Source: Tillandsia leiboldiana
Lineage: Eukaryota; Streptophyta; Magnoliopsida; Poales; Bromeliaceae
DNA length: 64,000 bases
Assembly: GCA_029204045.2 (NCBI GenBank)
Contig: CM055080.1
Location: forward strand, 7,196,369-7,260,368
Direction of reading: 5' to 3'
Position numbers and translations under genes: made by a program. Shown here piece by piece: positions 48,491-61,300 of the stretch (its first letter is position 1; each line of letters begins with the position of its first letter). The notes beneath the pieces are model-generated. The model ran no database searches and was not told the origin of the DNA. It saw only the letters and a list, made by a program, of their open reading frames with translations.

Positions 48491-49549
48491 GATTTGTATA
48501 TATATACATTTGTATATAGATTTGTATATATACATTTGTATATAGATTTGTATATATATACATTTGTATATATATAAATTTGTATATAGATTTGTATATA
48601 TACATTTGTATATAGATTTGTATATATATATATTTGTATATAGATTTGTATATATATACATTTGTATATAGATTTGTATATATATACATTTGTATATAGA
48701 TTTGTATATATATACATTTGTATATAGATTTGTATATATATACATTTGTATATAGATTTGTATATATATATGTGTATATAGATTTGTATATATACATTTG
48801 TATATAGATTTGTATATATATACATTTGTATATTGATTTGTATATATATACATTTGTATATAGATTTGTATATATACATTTGTATATAGATTTGTATATA
48901 TACATTTGTATATAGATTTGTACATATATACATTTGTATATATATACATTTGTATATAGATTTGTACATATATACATTTGTATATATATACATTTGTATA
49001 TAGATTTGTATATATACATTTGTATATAGATTTGTATATATATACATTTGTATATAGATTTGTATATATATATACATTTGTATATAGATTTATATATATA
49101 TACATTTGTATATAGATTTGTACATATATACATTTGTATATAGATTTGTATATAGATTTATATATATATACATTCGTATATAGATTTGTATATAGATTTG
49201 TACATATAAACATTTGTATATAGATTTGTATATATATACATTTGTATATAGATTTGTATATATATATACATTTGTATATAGATTTGTATATATATACATT
49301 TGTATATAGATTTGTATATATATACATTTGTATATAGATTTGTATATATACATTTGTATATAGATTTGTATATATATATACATTTGTATATATATAAATT
49401 TGTATATAGAATTGTATATATACATTTGTATATAGATTTGTATATAGAATTGTATATATACATTTGTATATAGATTTGTATATATATACATTTGTATATA
49501 GATTTGTATATATATACATTTGTATATTGATTTGTAAATATATACATTT
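48491..49549. repeat. AT-rich minisatellite, right block
   Basis: About 1.06 kb of the same 26-28 bp array, ending at CATTT, where LTR D begins. Confidence 0.95.
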
Positions 49550-51221
49550 TGTAGTAACTGTGATTTTAAAATCCAAAATTTAAGTTTAAATAATTTCTGG
49601 GTTAATTAAATAGCAAAAATAAATAATTAATAATGGAGTAGTGGCCCGAAAATATCAATTTTTGATCGGAGCTTGATATCGAAAATCCGAGATCACCATT
49701 GCGACCGTATCGTCGAAACATGAAAGTTTCATATACATATATTTTCGATCCGACGGTCGGATTGTCCAGAAATCAGCGAAGAAGCTGCGGGGCCCACAAC
49801 TTAAGTTATGAATAGTAACCCCTATTTTAAATGGCCCTTTGATCACTAACGGCCGTTTCACTGTCTAAAAATTTAATATAGGGGTATGAGTAATGAACCC
49901 TAGCTAATTTCGACGTTCTGAACGCGATGGCACTGACGGATTTCGTGATTGGCGATCCGGGTGCATCGAAGTGCGTGCGTCGGGTTGCGACTTACAGAAC
50001 TAGATGGCCCGAGAATTCATTTGAGCACCAGATCGAACAAATGAATAGCCTATCTTGAAGGTCTCGACGAGCCGGACGTCGTGGCAAAGTCCGTTTCGCA
50101 AAACGACGATCGGATTGCCTCGGGATGCGTGAAAAGCACCAAATTATTGCTTTTTCTTCAATTATCTTGAGTGTTCTTGGGCCAGAATTTGTGGGACTTG
50201 TGGGTTGGGCCTCTGCCAACCTAAGAAGCCCACGAAGTATGCTGGGCAGAGCCAGGAGGCTGGGGTTGTGTGTGAACCCGGATTAAGGTTAATGGCATGA
50301 AGAATCTTGCATTTAAGTGCAAGTTGCCTCTTGGACTACCCTGGACCAGAGCTCGAAGGGTTTGGAGTGGATTACGAAGCATCAAACTCCCCTGAGCCTT
50401 CCAGGTCAAAACCAGAGTGTAGGGTGGCCGAGGAGTCACAACCCATTGTTGTGAACTCGGGGAAGAGAGAGGAGGAGGAGCTTGGAAGCAACCTCTTCCC
50501 AGTCTTGATCTTGTGACCCTGAGGAGTTCCTGGCGCAAGGCGGACCTTGCTGGAGAGTGCCCAAGGCCGCGCGTGAAGAAGGACCCGAGAACCGGCTTCT
50601 TCCTCCTTCACCAACTCCGGCCAAGGTGAGAGCACCCTAACCACTGGTTCCTAGCACCCGAGACCCTTAGCAGTAGATTTCCCATGTCCTATGGATGCTA
50701 CATGCACAAGACCGAGCCCCCATGCTGCTGGGTTGGCCGGCGGGAGCAAGGTCTCGCCGGAAACCTAGCCGAGCTCCGCCGCGAGAGAACTCATGAACCG
50801 CTTGACCAATACGCACCAAAATTGGGGTGCCGAGACTGTAGAACATGTAGATCAAATCTGCAAAGTTTGAGAATTTGTGGTCGAGCCGTTTGAGAGAAAA
50901 TGAATGCCCTAGCTTTTTGGAATAGTGCATGATGGCCGAGCTTGCTGCTCCGGTGCCGGCGCGCCTCCTCGCCGCCGGGCACTTGTCCAGAAAGGTTGCT
51001 GGGACCAAGGGGAGTGCATCCATGCATTTGCATGTTGTCCATGCGCAGCGGAAGCGTGGCGGCCATTGTTGACCCGAAATGGGGTCTTGTTGCGGCCGCC
51101 GGCGCTCCGGCCAACTCCGGCCGGGGAGGGTAGGTCGGAAAGATTCATGTGGACCAGAGGAATGATTCCATCCAAGTTGGAGGACTTCATGTTGCCTCTG
51201 CTGAAATCCACCATTAATGGT
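49550..51221 (+). mobile_element. LTR D, left part, interrupted by element F
   Basis: It starts TGTAGTAACTG at the minisatellite edge. Like B and F it has the palindrome ATCCGAC-G-GTCGGAT (49748-49762) and GTCG-CCGGACG modules. It resumes at 62569 after element F. Whether D is a solo LTR or part of a full element cannot be seen, because its right end is outside the window. Confidence 0.75.
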
Positions 51222-52873
51222 TGTAAGAATTTGAATTTTTGAAAATAAATAAAGAAATGAAATTGATTTGAGTCAAGTTGAATTTGGATCATGAAAAGCA
51301 CCCGTAGTCTAAGTGCCCCTTTTCTGCAGTGTCATTTGCACAGTTAGTGGGCCAGAAATATCGCCTTTCAATCCGAGCCTAATCTCGAAGATCCGAGACC
51401 ACGAGTGCGACCGTCGCGACGAACTGAGTGAAAACCATATTAAGCTTGTTCAGATCTGACGGTCGGATCTTCCAGAAATCGATGAAAAGCGGGCGGGACC
51501 CGCGACTTAAGTCGAGGGTACAATGAACAGTAAACCCCAGTTTTCGAGCCCCTTCGCGCCAACGTTGAGCCAATTCACTGTCTGGAAATCGAACATAGCA
51601 CTTCAGGTAGTCGATTTGAATGGCTCCGACGTTCTGGACGCAATGGCGCTGACGAAATTTCCGTTTGACGACTCTAAGTCTCAAAAAACGCGAAAACTGT
51701 ATTCCGGGACTGTATTTTATGGACCGAGATTTAATCCGGGCAGTTTTTCGAAAATCAAAAATCGCTACCTGATAGGTCTCGTCGAGCCGGACGTCATGGC
51801 GCAGTCCATTTTCCGTTTCGACGAACGGATCTTCTCGAAAAGCGTGAAACGCATCGAAAAATGCAATTTTTGCACATAGAACCCTATATAACCTGCCTCG
51901 TAAAGCGTGCCATTGCTTGGGGAGGGATCTGAGTGCAAGACTTTGCTGCTATGAAGGACTGGACAGCAAATACCAAAGGGTGGAGGGCTGCGTTGCAATT
52001 GTTACACACACATGCATTCGAATTCAAAAATCGAATTCAAGATATTTTGCTTCTTAAGTAACCGCAGCCTCAGCCCCTCTATCGCACGCCTTCAACTACT
52101 CCCCTCTCCTCAGCCTCACTTCCCGGACCATCCCGTGCCGGCCGCCGCCTCCACGTCGCCGGAGAAGAAGAAGAACAAGATCTTGATCTCGGGTGTTGTG
52201 GTGGAGGAAGGCTGGGGAGGACCCTGGGTGGACCAGACTTGCACCTGAGGCACCTTCTGTGAACCCGCGTCCAAGCTGAGGTGACCCCGTGCCCAGCCGC
52301 CGCCGTGCGCCGCCGCGGCCGTCCTCTCCTTTTTCTTGAAATTCCGGCGAAGGTGAGTTCTTGGGACGCTTCTCTTTATTTCGGCTTTTGGGCACAACCC
52401 TTGCACTCCTGACATCGAGGCCACCCCTCGGGTGCAGACCCAGCCACAGTCGTCGTCCCGATCGCCGGCGGAAGCCACCCCGCCGGAGATTATCGTTTTC
52501 TGGCCGACCCGCGCGCGCCGCCGTCATCTGACCGTCGAGATCGCGATCAGCACCGTTGAACCTCGTGATCTTGACGACTGCAACCTCCCCACAAGGTCTG
52601 AGCTCGATCGGATCAGAATCGGTGCCGCGCGAGAAAGCCCTAGGAATCGGTTTTCTTCAAACTAAGCCGACCTCGGCCGTCCGGCGCCGCCGCGGCCTCC
52701 CAGCGCCGGCCACCACTGCGCCGTCCTTCACAGCTCCGAGACGAAGCTCTTGGTTCAGGTTGCACCGGCCCGGAGTCCCCCGGCCGGAATCCGCCATTGG
52801 AGCTCCTCCGAAGCTTCCCCGAGCTTCGCCGCCGCGGCTTGCCGACGATCCCCGGTACCATAAAAGCACTCAG

Positions 52874-53022
52874 GTAGGCTCCTGCGATCCCATAGAGTCC
52901 CCCCATCAAGTTGCATGGCCCTCTTAACGTTGGGTTTTTGCTGTGCAGAGTTGCACCCGAAACTACACTCGAGCCGGACTCCGGCCGACTCCGGCGCTCC
53001 GGGGCTCCGGCAAACCACCAGG
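52874..53022 (+). other. Intron/mini-exon-like unit in LTR F
   Basis: CAG|GTAGGCT at 52874 and a pyrimidine-rich TTTTTGCTGTGCAG ending near 52948 bracket a possible 75-bp intron. The next about 73 bp are GC-rich and end in CAG|GTAAGAC at 53022. Element B has the same layout around 30656-30806. Confidence 0.45.
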
Positions 53023-54199
53023 TAAGACCTGTAGATCCCTCTGATGCTTCCTATCAATTTATTTTAGGACCAGAACCCCTCTGTTGCTGGGACTAAAAGG
53101 TTGTACCCGAGACATGGAACTCGGGCTCACCTCCGGCCGCCGCCACCTCCGGCCACCGGCGCCTGACCCGACATCGACTGGGCTTCATCTGAGACCACCC
53201 TTCCACTGCTGCTTGCCCCAGATTGTACTTGGACCCCGAGCCAATCCAAGTTGGACAAAACCGAGCCTAGGCATCCTTGGTGGTGCTGTTCCGGCCACTG
53301 CTCCGGCGGGTTTACGGCAAGCCTCAGGTGAGCCCTCAACTCCATTTACCTTCCTGTGCATGATGCTCTAGCTAGCTCTTAAAAATATCAAGTATAACTT
53401 AAGTTTTGCTAAGTTACAATATAATAGTAATGTGGACACCTAATGCTTATGGGCCAACTCTTACATCGGGACCCGTGTCAGCCCAATCTTGTGAGCACGG
53501 CCTTTGTCTTGTCGAAACAAACACGCTGAAACTTACGGCGTCGTGTTTGGATCCCCGGATTGTTAGAACGAGCCGAAACAGTAATTTAACTTAGTATAAT
53601 TATGCAAGTTAAAAATGGATCATGGATCAAATGGGTATTAGACACAATGATTACCTTTAGACAGTATTTATACACTTACTGGCCATTTTGTTGGAGTCCC
53701 GTGGACTCTCGTTGATCGGGAATTGGATTTCGTCCCGTAAATCGGCAATATTGTTCCGTATTAGCGTCGCGCTATTGTAGCGTCGTCGGGATGGGTTGTG
53801 TGAGTTTATTACTGATTCTAGCTCCTTGTCCAGGGCCCAGCTGTTCAGCACCAGCCTCCCAGTAGCTGTGCGGGAGTTCGAGGATCGGCCTACATCCAGG
53901 TGGGTTAGCTTCGGCCCGGGCTAGCTTTTTGGCCCTCTGGTTGCTTTAGTCCAGTCGGACCCCTGTTCTTGATTTTCCTACTGATTATATGACCTATCTT
54001 GACGTATCATGATCCCCTGGTTTGACATCGACTCGATTAAACTTATACATGTGATTGTGTGTTCACGATCAGCCGATTATTATCTACATGATCCCTGATT
54101 ATTCCTGACTGATCCTGATTGATTGATATATAGACTTGCATGATTAGATGACACCTGTTGATTCCTGTCATTGAGATATTTCTTGATATACGTCGATAT

Positions 54200-54345
54200 G
54201 CATGATTGATTGATCCTGATTGATAGACACTACTCGATATGCATGATTGATTGATCCTGATTGATAGACACTACTCGATATGCATGATTGATTGATCCTG
54301 ATTGATAGACACTACTCGATATGCATGATTGATTGATTCCGATGG
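54200..54345 (+). repeat. 41-bp tandem repeats in LTR F (5')
   Basis: About 3.5 copies of a unit starting GATATGCATGATTGATTGAT. The 3' LTR has the same array at about 61369-61510. Confidence 0.9.
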
Positions 54346-55258
54346 ATAGATATAGACAGATGATTCCCTGCTGGGATTTCGGCGTGTGCCGACTACTCGG
54401 TCACTAGACCGTGAGATTGATCATTATGACTTGCCATGCACTGCTGTACTTCACGAACCTGGCCGGGGTCGCTCCCCGTGGAGCTGGTTCTTTACCGGTA
54501 GAGTGGTCTGGTGATAGACCCGTGAGCCCCTTTTGCATCGAGACTGCTTGGCGTCTGTGACGTGCAGGGTTATATCAGCGGATCGGGTGCGGATGGGTGG
54601 CTTTGCCTGAGGTTCTCTGAGACCAATATTGGCACATGATTGAGTACTTGAGTTTCTACCTTTGACGCATTGCTTTTATTCTGTACCGCTGCTCAGTTAT
54701 TTCCTGTATTATTATTTGCAGACATGCTTTCATCTCTTGCAGTTCCTTATGCATGATTTTGTAGCCATCTTTTGATTTCAGCATGTATGACCTACAGCTT
54801 TCATGATTGGTTATCTCTGATATACCTTGATTTTCAGTATACTTACCTGCAGTTCTTGTTCTGATTATTAGTAGACCTCTATGCTTTCCAGCTTTTCCTG
54901 TTGACTCTTACTATCCGCAGATTTTAGTACCCAGTAGGTACGATTAGCTGATGCTCGGCTCGTCGTGCCCACTGGGATGCACTCCGGTGTATCTCACACC
55001 CTCGGGTGACTGTTGTAGGTCCGTCGGGTGGTGAGATGTCGGGACGATCCAGTGAGCCGACTACGATAGAGCTGTCCCCATGAGCATTATATATCGACGA
55101 CTTCTGTAGACATTTACTTTTCGCATTTCATTCCAGTTTATCGTGATTTAAACATTTAAAACTGATGAGGTAATAACTTAATTTTGATTATTCCTGCTGA
55201 GTAGATTAGATTAGTTACTGATATATCTGTTGATCTCTGATGATGATGTTTAGCCGTG

Positions 55259-55307
55259 CATGTATAGGGGAGTTTTTGTCCATGGGATAGAGAGTCTTCT
55301 ATACGTG
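55259..55307 (+). other. Conserved stem-loop near LTR end (F, 5')
   Basis: The outer arms CATGTATAG and CTATACGTG pair with one G-U. The inner arm TTTTTGTCC (55273-55281) pairs with GGATAGAGA (55285-55293) with G-U pairs. In the 3' LTR (62426 onward) a T to C change in the arm turns a U-G into a C-G pair. Confidence 0.65.
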
Positions 55308-55406
55308 TGGCGGTCTGTTGCGCCCAGTTTGCAAACTCTGATTTACTTAACAAAAAAAAAAAAATTTATTACTGAATTTTTAAAACTCGGGGCGTGACAG
55401 ATTAGA

Positions 55407-55418
55407 TGGTATCAGAGC
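55407..55418 (+). promoter_or_regulatory. Primer-binding site, element F
   Basis: TGGTATCAGAGC lies 7 bases after the 5' LTR. The leader after it (GGTACACGGTACCTAGG, CCTAGGATGAC) resembles that of element B. Confidence 0.92.
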
Positions 55419-55569
55419 AATAGGTACACGGTACCTAGGAAAATTGATTAGGATCTGGTTAGGATGAACCCTAGGATGACTTATGACGTGAGAGCGCGGG
55501 GTATTTGTCTAGCGGTTAGGAGCTCAGGTGTATTTTCACACTTATGAGACGTTTCCCCTAACTTGTTGT

Positions 55570-55917
55570 TGTGACTACGAGCGGTGTTCGCACGCGCTCT
55601 GGGCTTAGTGGTCATAGTGGGTGCAGTGTTAGCTGCGGTTGTTGTACGAGCCATGGGTTTGATATATCAGTGGAGCCTGAGGGCTCGGATTTTTGACAGC
55701 TGTTAGAGGATCAGTTCACCGCATTTTTGCTGGGATAGCCCAGCAGATGGCTCAACATCAGATAGTTGCTAGTGTTGCACTGTCCCCACCACTAGTCCAG
55801 GTGCTTGGAGAAGTCATTGATCCTCCAATTGTCCCTGCGTCACATGTTATGGTGACTTTTGTCGTAGCCGTGGTTATCAAAACTATGTTGTGGCTGCTAT
55901 TACTGGAGATTCCCTGA
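55570..55917 (+). pseudogene. Gag N-terminal remnant, element F
   Basis: At the position of the gag start there are stop-interrupted fragments including FAGIAQQMAQHQIVASVAL, similar in kind to the Gln-rich segment before the Pro-rich stretch in the gag of element B. No gag core or zinc knuckle follows. Weakly supported. Confidence 0.4.
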
Positions 55918-57428
55918 TTATAGCTATAGGGATGCCTATGAGGTTAGTAGTTATGTTGCTTTGGACGGAATGACTCTGACGACACTTAACAAATATTAGT
56001 CCCCGTTGAGTTGTGTCCCAACACTGATTAGTGTAAAATAATTTGGGATTCATGATTAATTCGTTAGAAATGGTAGCAGTGAGCGCTTTGGCGCAGGTAT
56101 ATGGTTGATGGATCTATGGACCCGATTGAAACCCTGGCTTGAGTTAGATTCAGGTTCAGACCCCACCCTTGGGTACGAGTTAGTGGAGTCTTAGTTACTC
56201 CTATGAGTATGCAATAAGTTTAGATATTGTGATTACTACGATGGTGAGATATGACTGGAAAGTCTAATATACAGCGTGATGATAATAGCTTGGGGATTGG
56301 ATTATTATCCTAGATGAAACCGATTTGTAGTTGATTCGCACGTTGTGGGTGAACTGATTATGGGGTCGTGATCGCCCCTGATGATATTTGAGCTACGATT
56401 AGCATCGCTAGTGCTGTGTTAGCAAGGGGTGATTCATTTAAGATAATCGGTAGATTCTTGTGAGTAGCCAGAGTCGCACTCATGACCACGAGATGGTTGA
56501 GACAGATGATATAGGGTTATAGTATCGGCATAGAGATTTGTGTCGGGAGGTATGAGTTATACCTTCTGTTGACTCCGGTGGGAGTCGTGTCCCCAACTTG
56601 ATGTTGACGACATATCTATAGTATTTCGCCTTTCTTTTGATAAGCACGTTGGCTGCAGACAACGTACTGTCGAAAGAGCTGAGGAAATACCCCACCCTCT
56701 AAAGGGGAATATCATGATTGGGTCTATTTGTCTGCTTACTTAAATTTTAGTTCCAAGGTTGTCTTAGGACGACGAGGTTGTAGATGCAGTATTGATATTC
56801 CAGACCATATCAGACCTTAGGTAGGTCTCAGATAGTCGTATACATAGTGGACAGATGGTATTTGTCATTAATGTGGATAATCGTCCTAACTTGTGGCCAC
56901 TAGCCACGTTGATCTCGCCCGATCTTGCAACTGATTCGATAGTAGAAATAAATGGGTTAAGCTGTAAGGTGGACAACATGTCCAAACCGGATATATTAAG
57001 CGTTACGAAAGGTGACTATGGGTTGCCATGCATTATGATGCTAAGAGACTGATCGTCTGAGGTTTAGTTCTGAAAGCTGGTGGTAAAATGAATGCCACGT
57101 GAGAATATGAATTGAAAGCGGGGAAGTTCCCGAACTGCTTGAATGCTCCGAAGAAATTATTGGAAAGGTGATCTCTAGAGTGTAGAGCCTGTTCCTGCTC
57201 ATTATTTACTAAAATGAGTGAACCCCGATTGAATAGTTGACCGGTTATGTTGAAAGGTTAGCTTGTATGCACAGATGGAAATTTTGATAGACCTGAACGT
57301 ATAATGATCTTGGATGTCATCTCTCACGTGACCGTCAGTTCGTAAGAACGTTAAGACGCTTTAACGATATGGTTAAAGAATTGAAAGATCATAATTAGGG
57401 TACGTCGACCCTTTATATCGCATACCCT
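55918..57428. other. About 1.5 kb of unidentified sequence inside element F
   Basis: Both strands are broken by frequent stops and I recognise no gag, protease or RT motif. It sits where the rest of gag, protease and RT should be. GTTGGCTGCAGACAAC near 56647 also occurs in the leader of element A (about 12902), so at least a trace may be retroelement-derived. It could be decayed pol, a captured host fragment or filler DNA. Confidence 0.5.
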
Positions 57429-57845
57429 GTGTGGTATCCTTATGAATCAGAATTTTTAGCAGTTTGGATGAAACAGAATTGCGAACCCGAGTGTTATTGC
57501 AAACCGCACAGTACAAGGTGCATTGACATTAGGGACCGTGCTATGTCCGGTCAACGAACAAGTTATCAGGCCAATGTGTTAGCGGATGCTTTGAGCCTAA
57601 AGCACGTGTCCCCAGAGCTGCTAATGATCACGGAACAGGACCGCTTGATCTCTGAGTTCCAGCGTCTAGACTTGGAAATTGTTCCTTCGAGGTCGACTGC
57701 TCGACTTTTAACGATGGTAGTGCAGCCTACCCTGCTTGATTGCATAAAGGAGGGACAGCAGTCGGACCCCTCCTTCCAGAAGATCCGAGAGCTGATATCG
57801 CTGGGACAGACTGATGATTTCCAGCTGCACGCCGATTGCAGGTAG
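57429..57845 (+). pseudogene. RNase H tail and linker remnant, element F
   Basis: One frame carries QANVLADALSLKH, matching the conserved end of gypsy RNase H (KANVVADALSR), then the linker IVPSRSTARLLTMVVQPTLLD as in element A at about 15800. The catalytic part of RNase H upstream is not recognisable. The frame ends shortly before the point where the integrase zinc site should begin. Confidence 0.75.
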
Positions 57846-58346
57846 CAAGATAGCAGTTGCTGACCGCGCAGAGCAGGCAAAAGAACTATGCGGACCAACG
57901 GCGATGAGACTTGGAGTCCCAGGTTGGTGACCATGTCCTACTGAAGGTGTCGCCAACCCGTGGAATCAAGCGTTTTGGGATTCGCAACAAGCTCAGCCCC
58001 CGATTTGTCGGTCCCTTCGAGATTTTGGAGCGCATTGGTCCTGTAGCATACCGACTGGCTCTTCATCCTAGCCTTGCCCGGGTGCATAACGCCTTCCACC
58101 TTTCCATGCTGCGGAAATATATCAGGGATCCTTCACACATCATCAGCCCCACCGCTGTCCAACTTCGCGAGCATCTGAGCTACGAGGAGGTACCTCTGAA
58201 AATCCTGGCTCGAGATGAGAAGAAGCTGAGGAACAGATCGATTCCCTACGTCAAGTACAATGGGAGAACCATGAAGAGCGTGAAGCCACGTGGGAACGCG
58301 AGTCCACCATGATGGAGCGTTTTCCTTATTTATTTGGTTCTTAGTT
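57846..58346 (+). pseudogene. Integrase C-terminus remnant, element F; core deleted
   Basis: The sequence jumps from the pre-integrase linker straight to the region after the catalytic core (QSRQKNYADQRR), so the HHCC site and DDE triad are missing. A TGA near 57907 interrupts an Arg run where CGA is expected, consistent with a CpG transition. Then come VGDHVLLKVSP, GPFEILERIGPVAYRL (GPY/F) and a chromodomain-like tail. A shift near 58255 moves the last ~30 codons to another frame. It is non-functional. Confidence 0.85.
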
Positions 58347-58389
58347 GTATTTAGTTTCAGGGACGAAACTTCCTTTTTGGTGGGTGAGA

Positions 58390-61300
58390 TGTAAGAATTT
58401 GAATTTTTGAAAATAAATAAAGAAATGAAATTGATTTGAGTCAAGTTGAATTTGGATCATGAAAAGCACCCGTAGTCTAAGTGCCCCTTTTCTGCAGTGT
58501 CATTTGCACAGTTAGTGGGCCAGAAATATCGCCTTTCAATCCGAGCCTAATCTCGAAGATCCGAGACCACGAGTGCGACCATCGCGACGAACTGAGTGAA
58601 AACCATATTAAGCTTGTTCAGATCTGACGGTCGGATCTTCCAGAAATCGACGAAGAAGCGGGCGGGACCCGCGACTTAAGTCGAGGGTACAATGAACAGT
58701 AAACCCCAGTTTTCGAGCCCCTTCGCGCCAACGTTGAGCCAATTCACTGTCTGGAAATCGAACATAGCACTTCAGGTAGTCGATTTGAATGGCTCCGACG
58801 TTCTGGACGCAATGGCGCTGACGAAATTTCCGTTTGACCACTCTAAGTCTCGAAAAACGCGAAAACTGTATTCCGGGACTGTATTTTATGGACCGAGATT
58901 TAATCCGGGCAGTTTTTCGAAAATCAAAAATCGCTACCTGATAGGTCTCGTCGAGCCGGACGTCATGGCGCAGTCCATTTTCCGTTTCGACGAACGGATC
59001 TTCTCGAAAAGCGTGAAACGCATCGAAAAATGCAATTTTTGCACATAGAACCCTATATAACCTGCCTCGTAAAGCGTGCCATTGCTTGGGGAGGGATCTG
59101 AGTGCAAGACTTTGCTGCTATGAAGGACTGGACAGCAAATACCAAAGGGTGGAGGGCTGCGTTGCAATTGTTACACACACATGCATTCGAATTCAAAAAT
59201 CGAATTCAAGATATTTTGCTTCTTAAGTAACCGCAGCCTCAGCCCCTCTATCGCACGCCTTCAACTACTCCCCTCTCCTCAGCCTCACTTCCCGGACCAT
59301 CCCGTGCCGGCCGCCGCCTCCACGTCGCCGGAGAAGAAGAAGAACAAGATCTTGATCTCGGGTGTTGTGGTGGAGGAAGGCTGGGGAGGACCCTGGGTGG
59401 ACCAGACTTGCACCTGAGGCACCTTCTGTGAACCCGCGTCCAAGCTGAGGTGACCCCGTGCCCAGCCGCCGCCGTGCGCCGCCGCGGCCGTCCTCTCCTT
59501 TTTCTTGAAATTCCGGCGAAGGTGAGTTCTTGGGACGCTTCTCTTTATTTCGGCTTTTGGGCACAACCCTTGCACTCCTGACATCGAGGCCACCCCTCGG
59601 GTGCAGACCCAGCCACAGCCGTCGTCCCGATCGCCGGCGGAAGCCACCCCGCCGGAGATTATCGTTTTCTGGCCGACCGCGCGCGCCGCCGTCATCTGAC
59701 CGTCGAGATCGCGATCAGCACCGTTGAACCTCGTGATCTTGACGACTGCAACCTCCCCACAAGGTCTGAGCTCGATCGGATCAGAATCGGTGCCGCGCGA
59801 GAAAGCCCTAGGAATCGGTTTTCTTCAAACTAAGCCGACCTCGGCCGTCCGGCGCCGCCGCGGCCTCCCAGCGCCGGCCACCACTGCGCCGTCCTTCGCA
59901 GCTCCGAGACGAAGCTCTTGGTTCAGGTTGCACCGGCCCGGAGTCCCCCGGCCGGAATCCGCCATTGGAGCTCCTCCGAAGCTTCCCCGAGCTTCGCCGC
60001 CGCGGCTTGCCGACGATCCCCGGTACCATAAAAGCACTCAGGTAGGCTCCTGCGATCCCATAGAGTCCCCCCATCAAGTTGCATGGCCCTCTTAACGTTG
60101 GGTTTTTGCTGTGCAGAGTTGCACCCGAAACTACACTCGAGCCGGACTCCGGCCGACTCCGGCGCTCCGGGGCTCCGGCAAACCACCAGGTAAGACCTGT
60201 AGATCCCTCTGATGCTTCCTATCAATTTATTTTAGAACCAGAACCCCTCTGTTGCTGGGACTAAAAGGTTGTACCCGAGACATGGAACTCGGGCTCACCT
60301 CCGGCCGCCGCCACCTCCGGCCACCGGCGCCTGACCCGACATCGACTGGGCTTCATCTGAGACCACCCTTCCACTGCTGCTTGCCCCAGATTGTACTTGG
60401 ACCCCGAGCCAATCCAAGTTGGGCAAAACCGAGCCTAGGCACCTTGGTGGTGCTGTTCCGGCCACTGCTCCGGCGGGTTTACGGCAAGCCTCAGGTGAGC
60501 CCTCAACTCCATTTACCTTCCTGTGCATGATGCTCTAGCTAGCTCTTAAAAATATCAAGTATAACTTAAGTTTTGCTAAGTTACAATATAATAGTAATGT
60601 GGACACCTAATGCTTATGGGCCAACTCTTACATCGGGACCCGTGTCAGCCCAATCTTGTGAGCACGGCCTTTGTCTTGTCGAAACAAACACGCTGAAACT
60701 TACGGCGTCGTGTTTGGATCCCCGGATTGTTAGAACGAGCCGAAACAGTAATTTAACTTAGTATAATTATGCAAGTTAAAAATGGATCATGGATCAAATG
60801 GGTATTAGACACAATGATTACCTTTAGACAGTATTTATACACTTACTGGCCATTTTGTTGGAGTCCCGTGGACTCTCGTTGATCGGGAATTGGATTTCGT
60901 CCCGTAAATCGGCAATATTGTTCCGTATTAGCGTCGCGCTATTGTAGCGTCGTCGGGATGGGTTGTGTGAGTTTATTACTGATTCTAGCTCCTTGTCCAG
61001 GGCCCAGCTGTTCAGCACCAGCCTCCCAGTAGCTGTGCGGGAGTTCGAGGATCGGCCTACATCCAGGTGGGTTAGCTTCGGCCCGGGCTAGCTTTTTGGC
61101 CCTCTGGTTGCTTTAGTCCAGTCGGACCCCTGTTCTTGATTTTCCTACTGATTATATGACCTATCTTGACGTATCATGATCCCCTGGTTTGACATCGACT
61201 CGATTAAACTTATACATGTGATTGTGTGTTCACGATCAGCCGATTATTATCTACATGATCCCTGATTATTCCTGACTGATCCTGATTGATTGATATATAG

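Larger units (their letters stand above)
51222..55399 (+). repeat. 5' LTR of element F
   Basis: It runs from TGTAAGAATTTG to CGGGGCGTGACA. A TATA box (CTATATAACC) is near 51884-51893. GC-rich blocks with splice donors at 52353, 52874, 53022, 53328 and 53900 follow, then 41-bp tandem repeats (about 54200-54345), the stem-loop (55259-55307) and an A13 run. Confidence 0.95.

Noticed and set aside
28831..49549. CRISPR-like regular repeats
   Set aside because: The units are directly adjacent with no unique spacers, and the setting is eukaryotic. It is a minisatellite.
56855..57052. 65-codon frame inside the cargo of element F
   Set aside because: Short, no motif recognised, surrounded by stops. 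Kept only as part of the unidentified segment.
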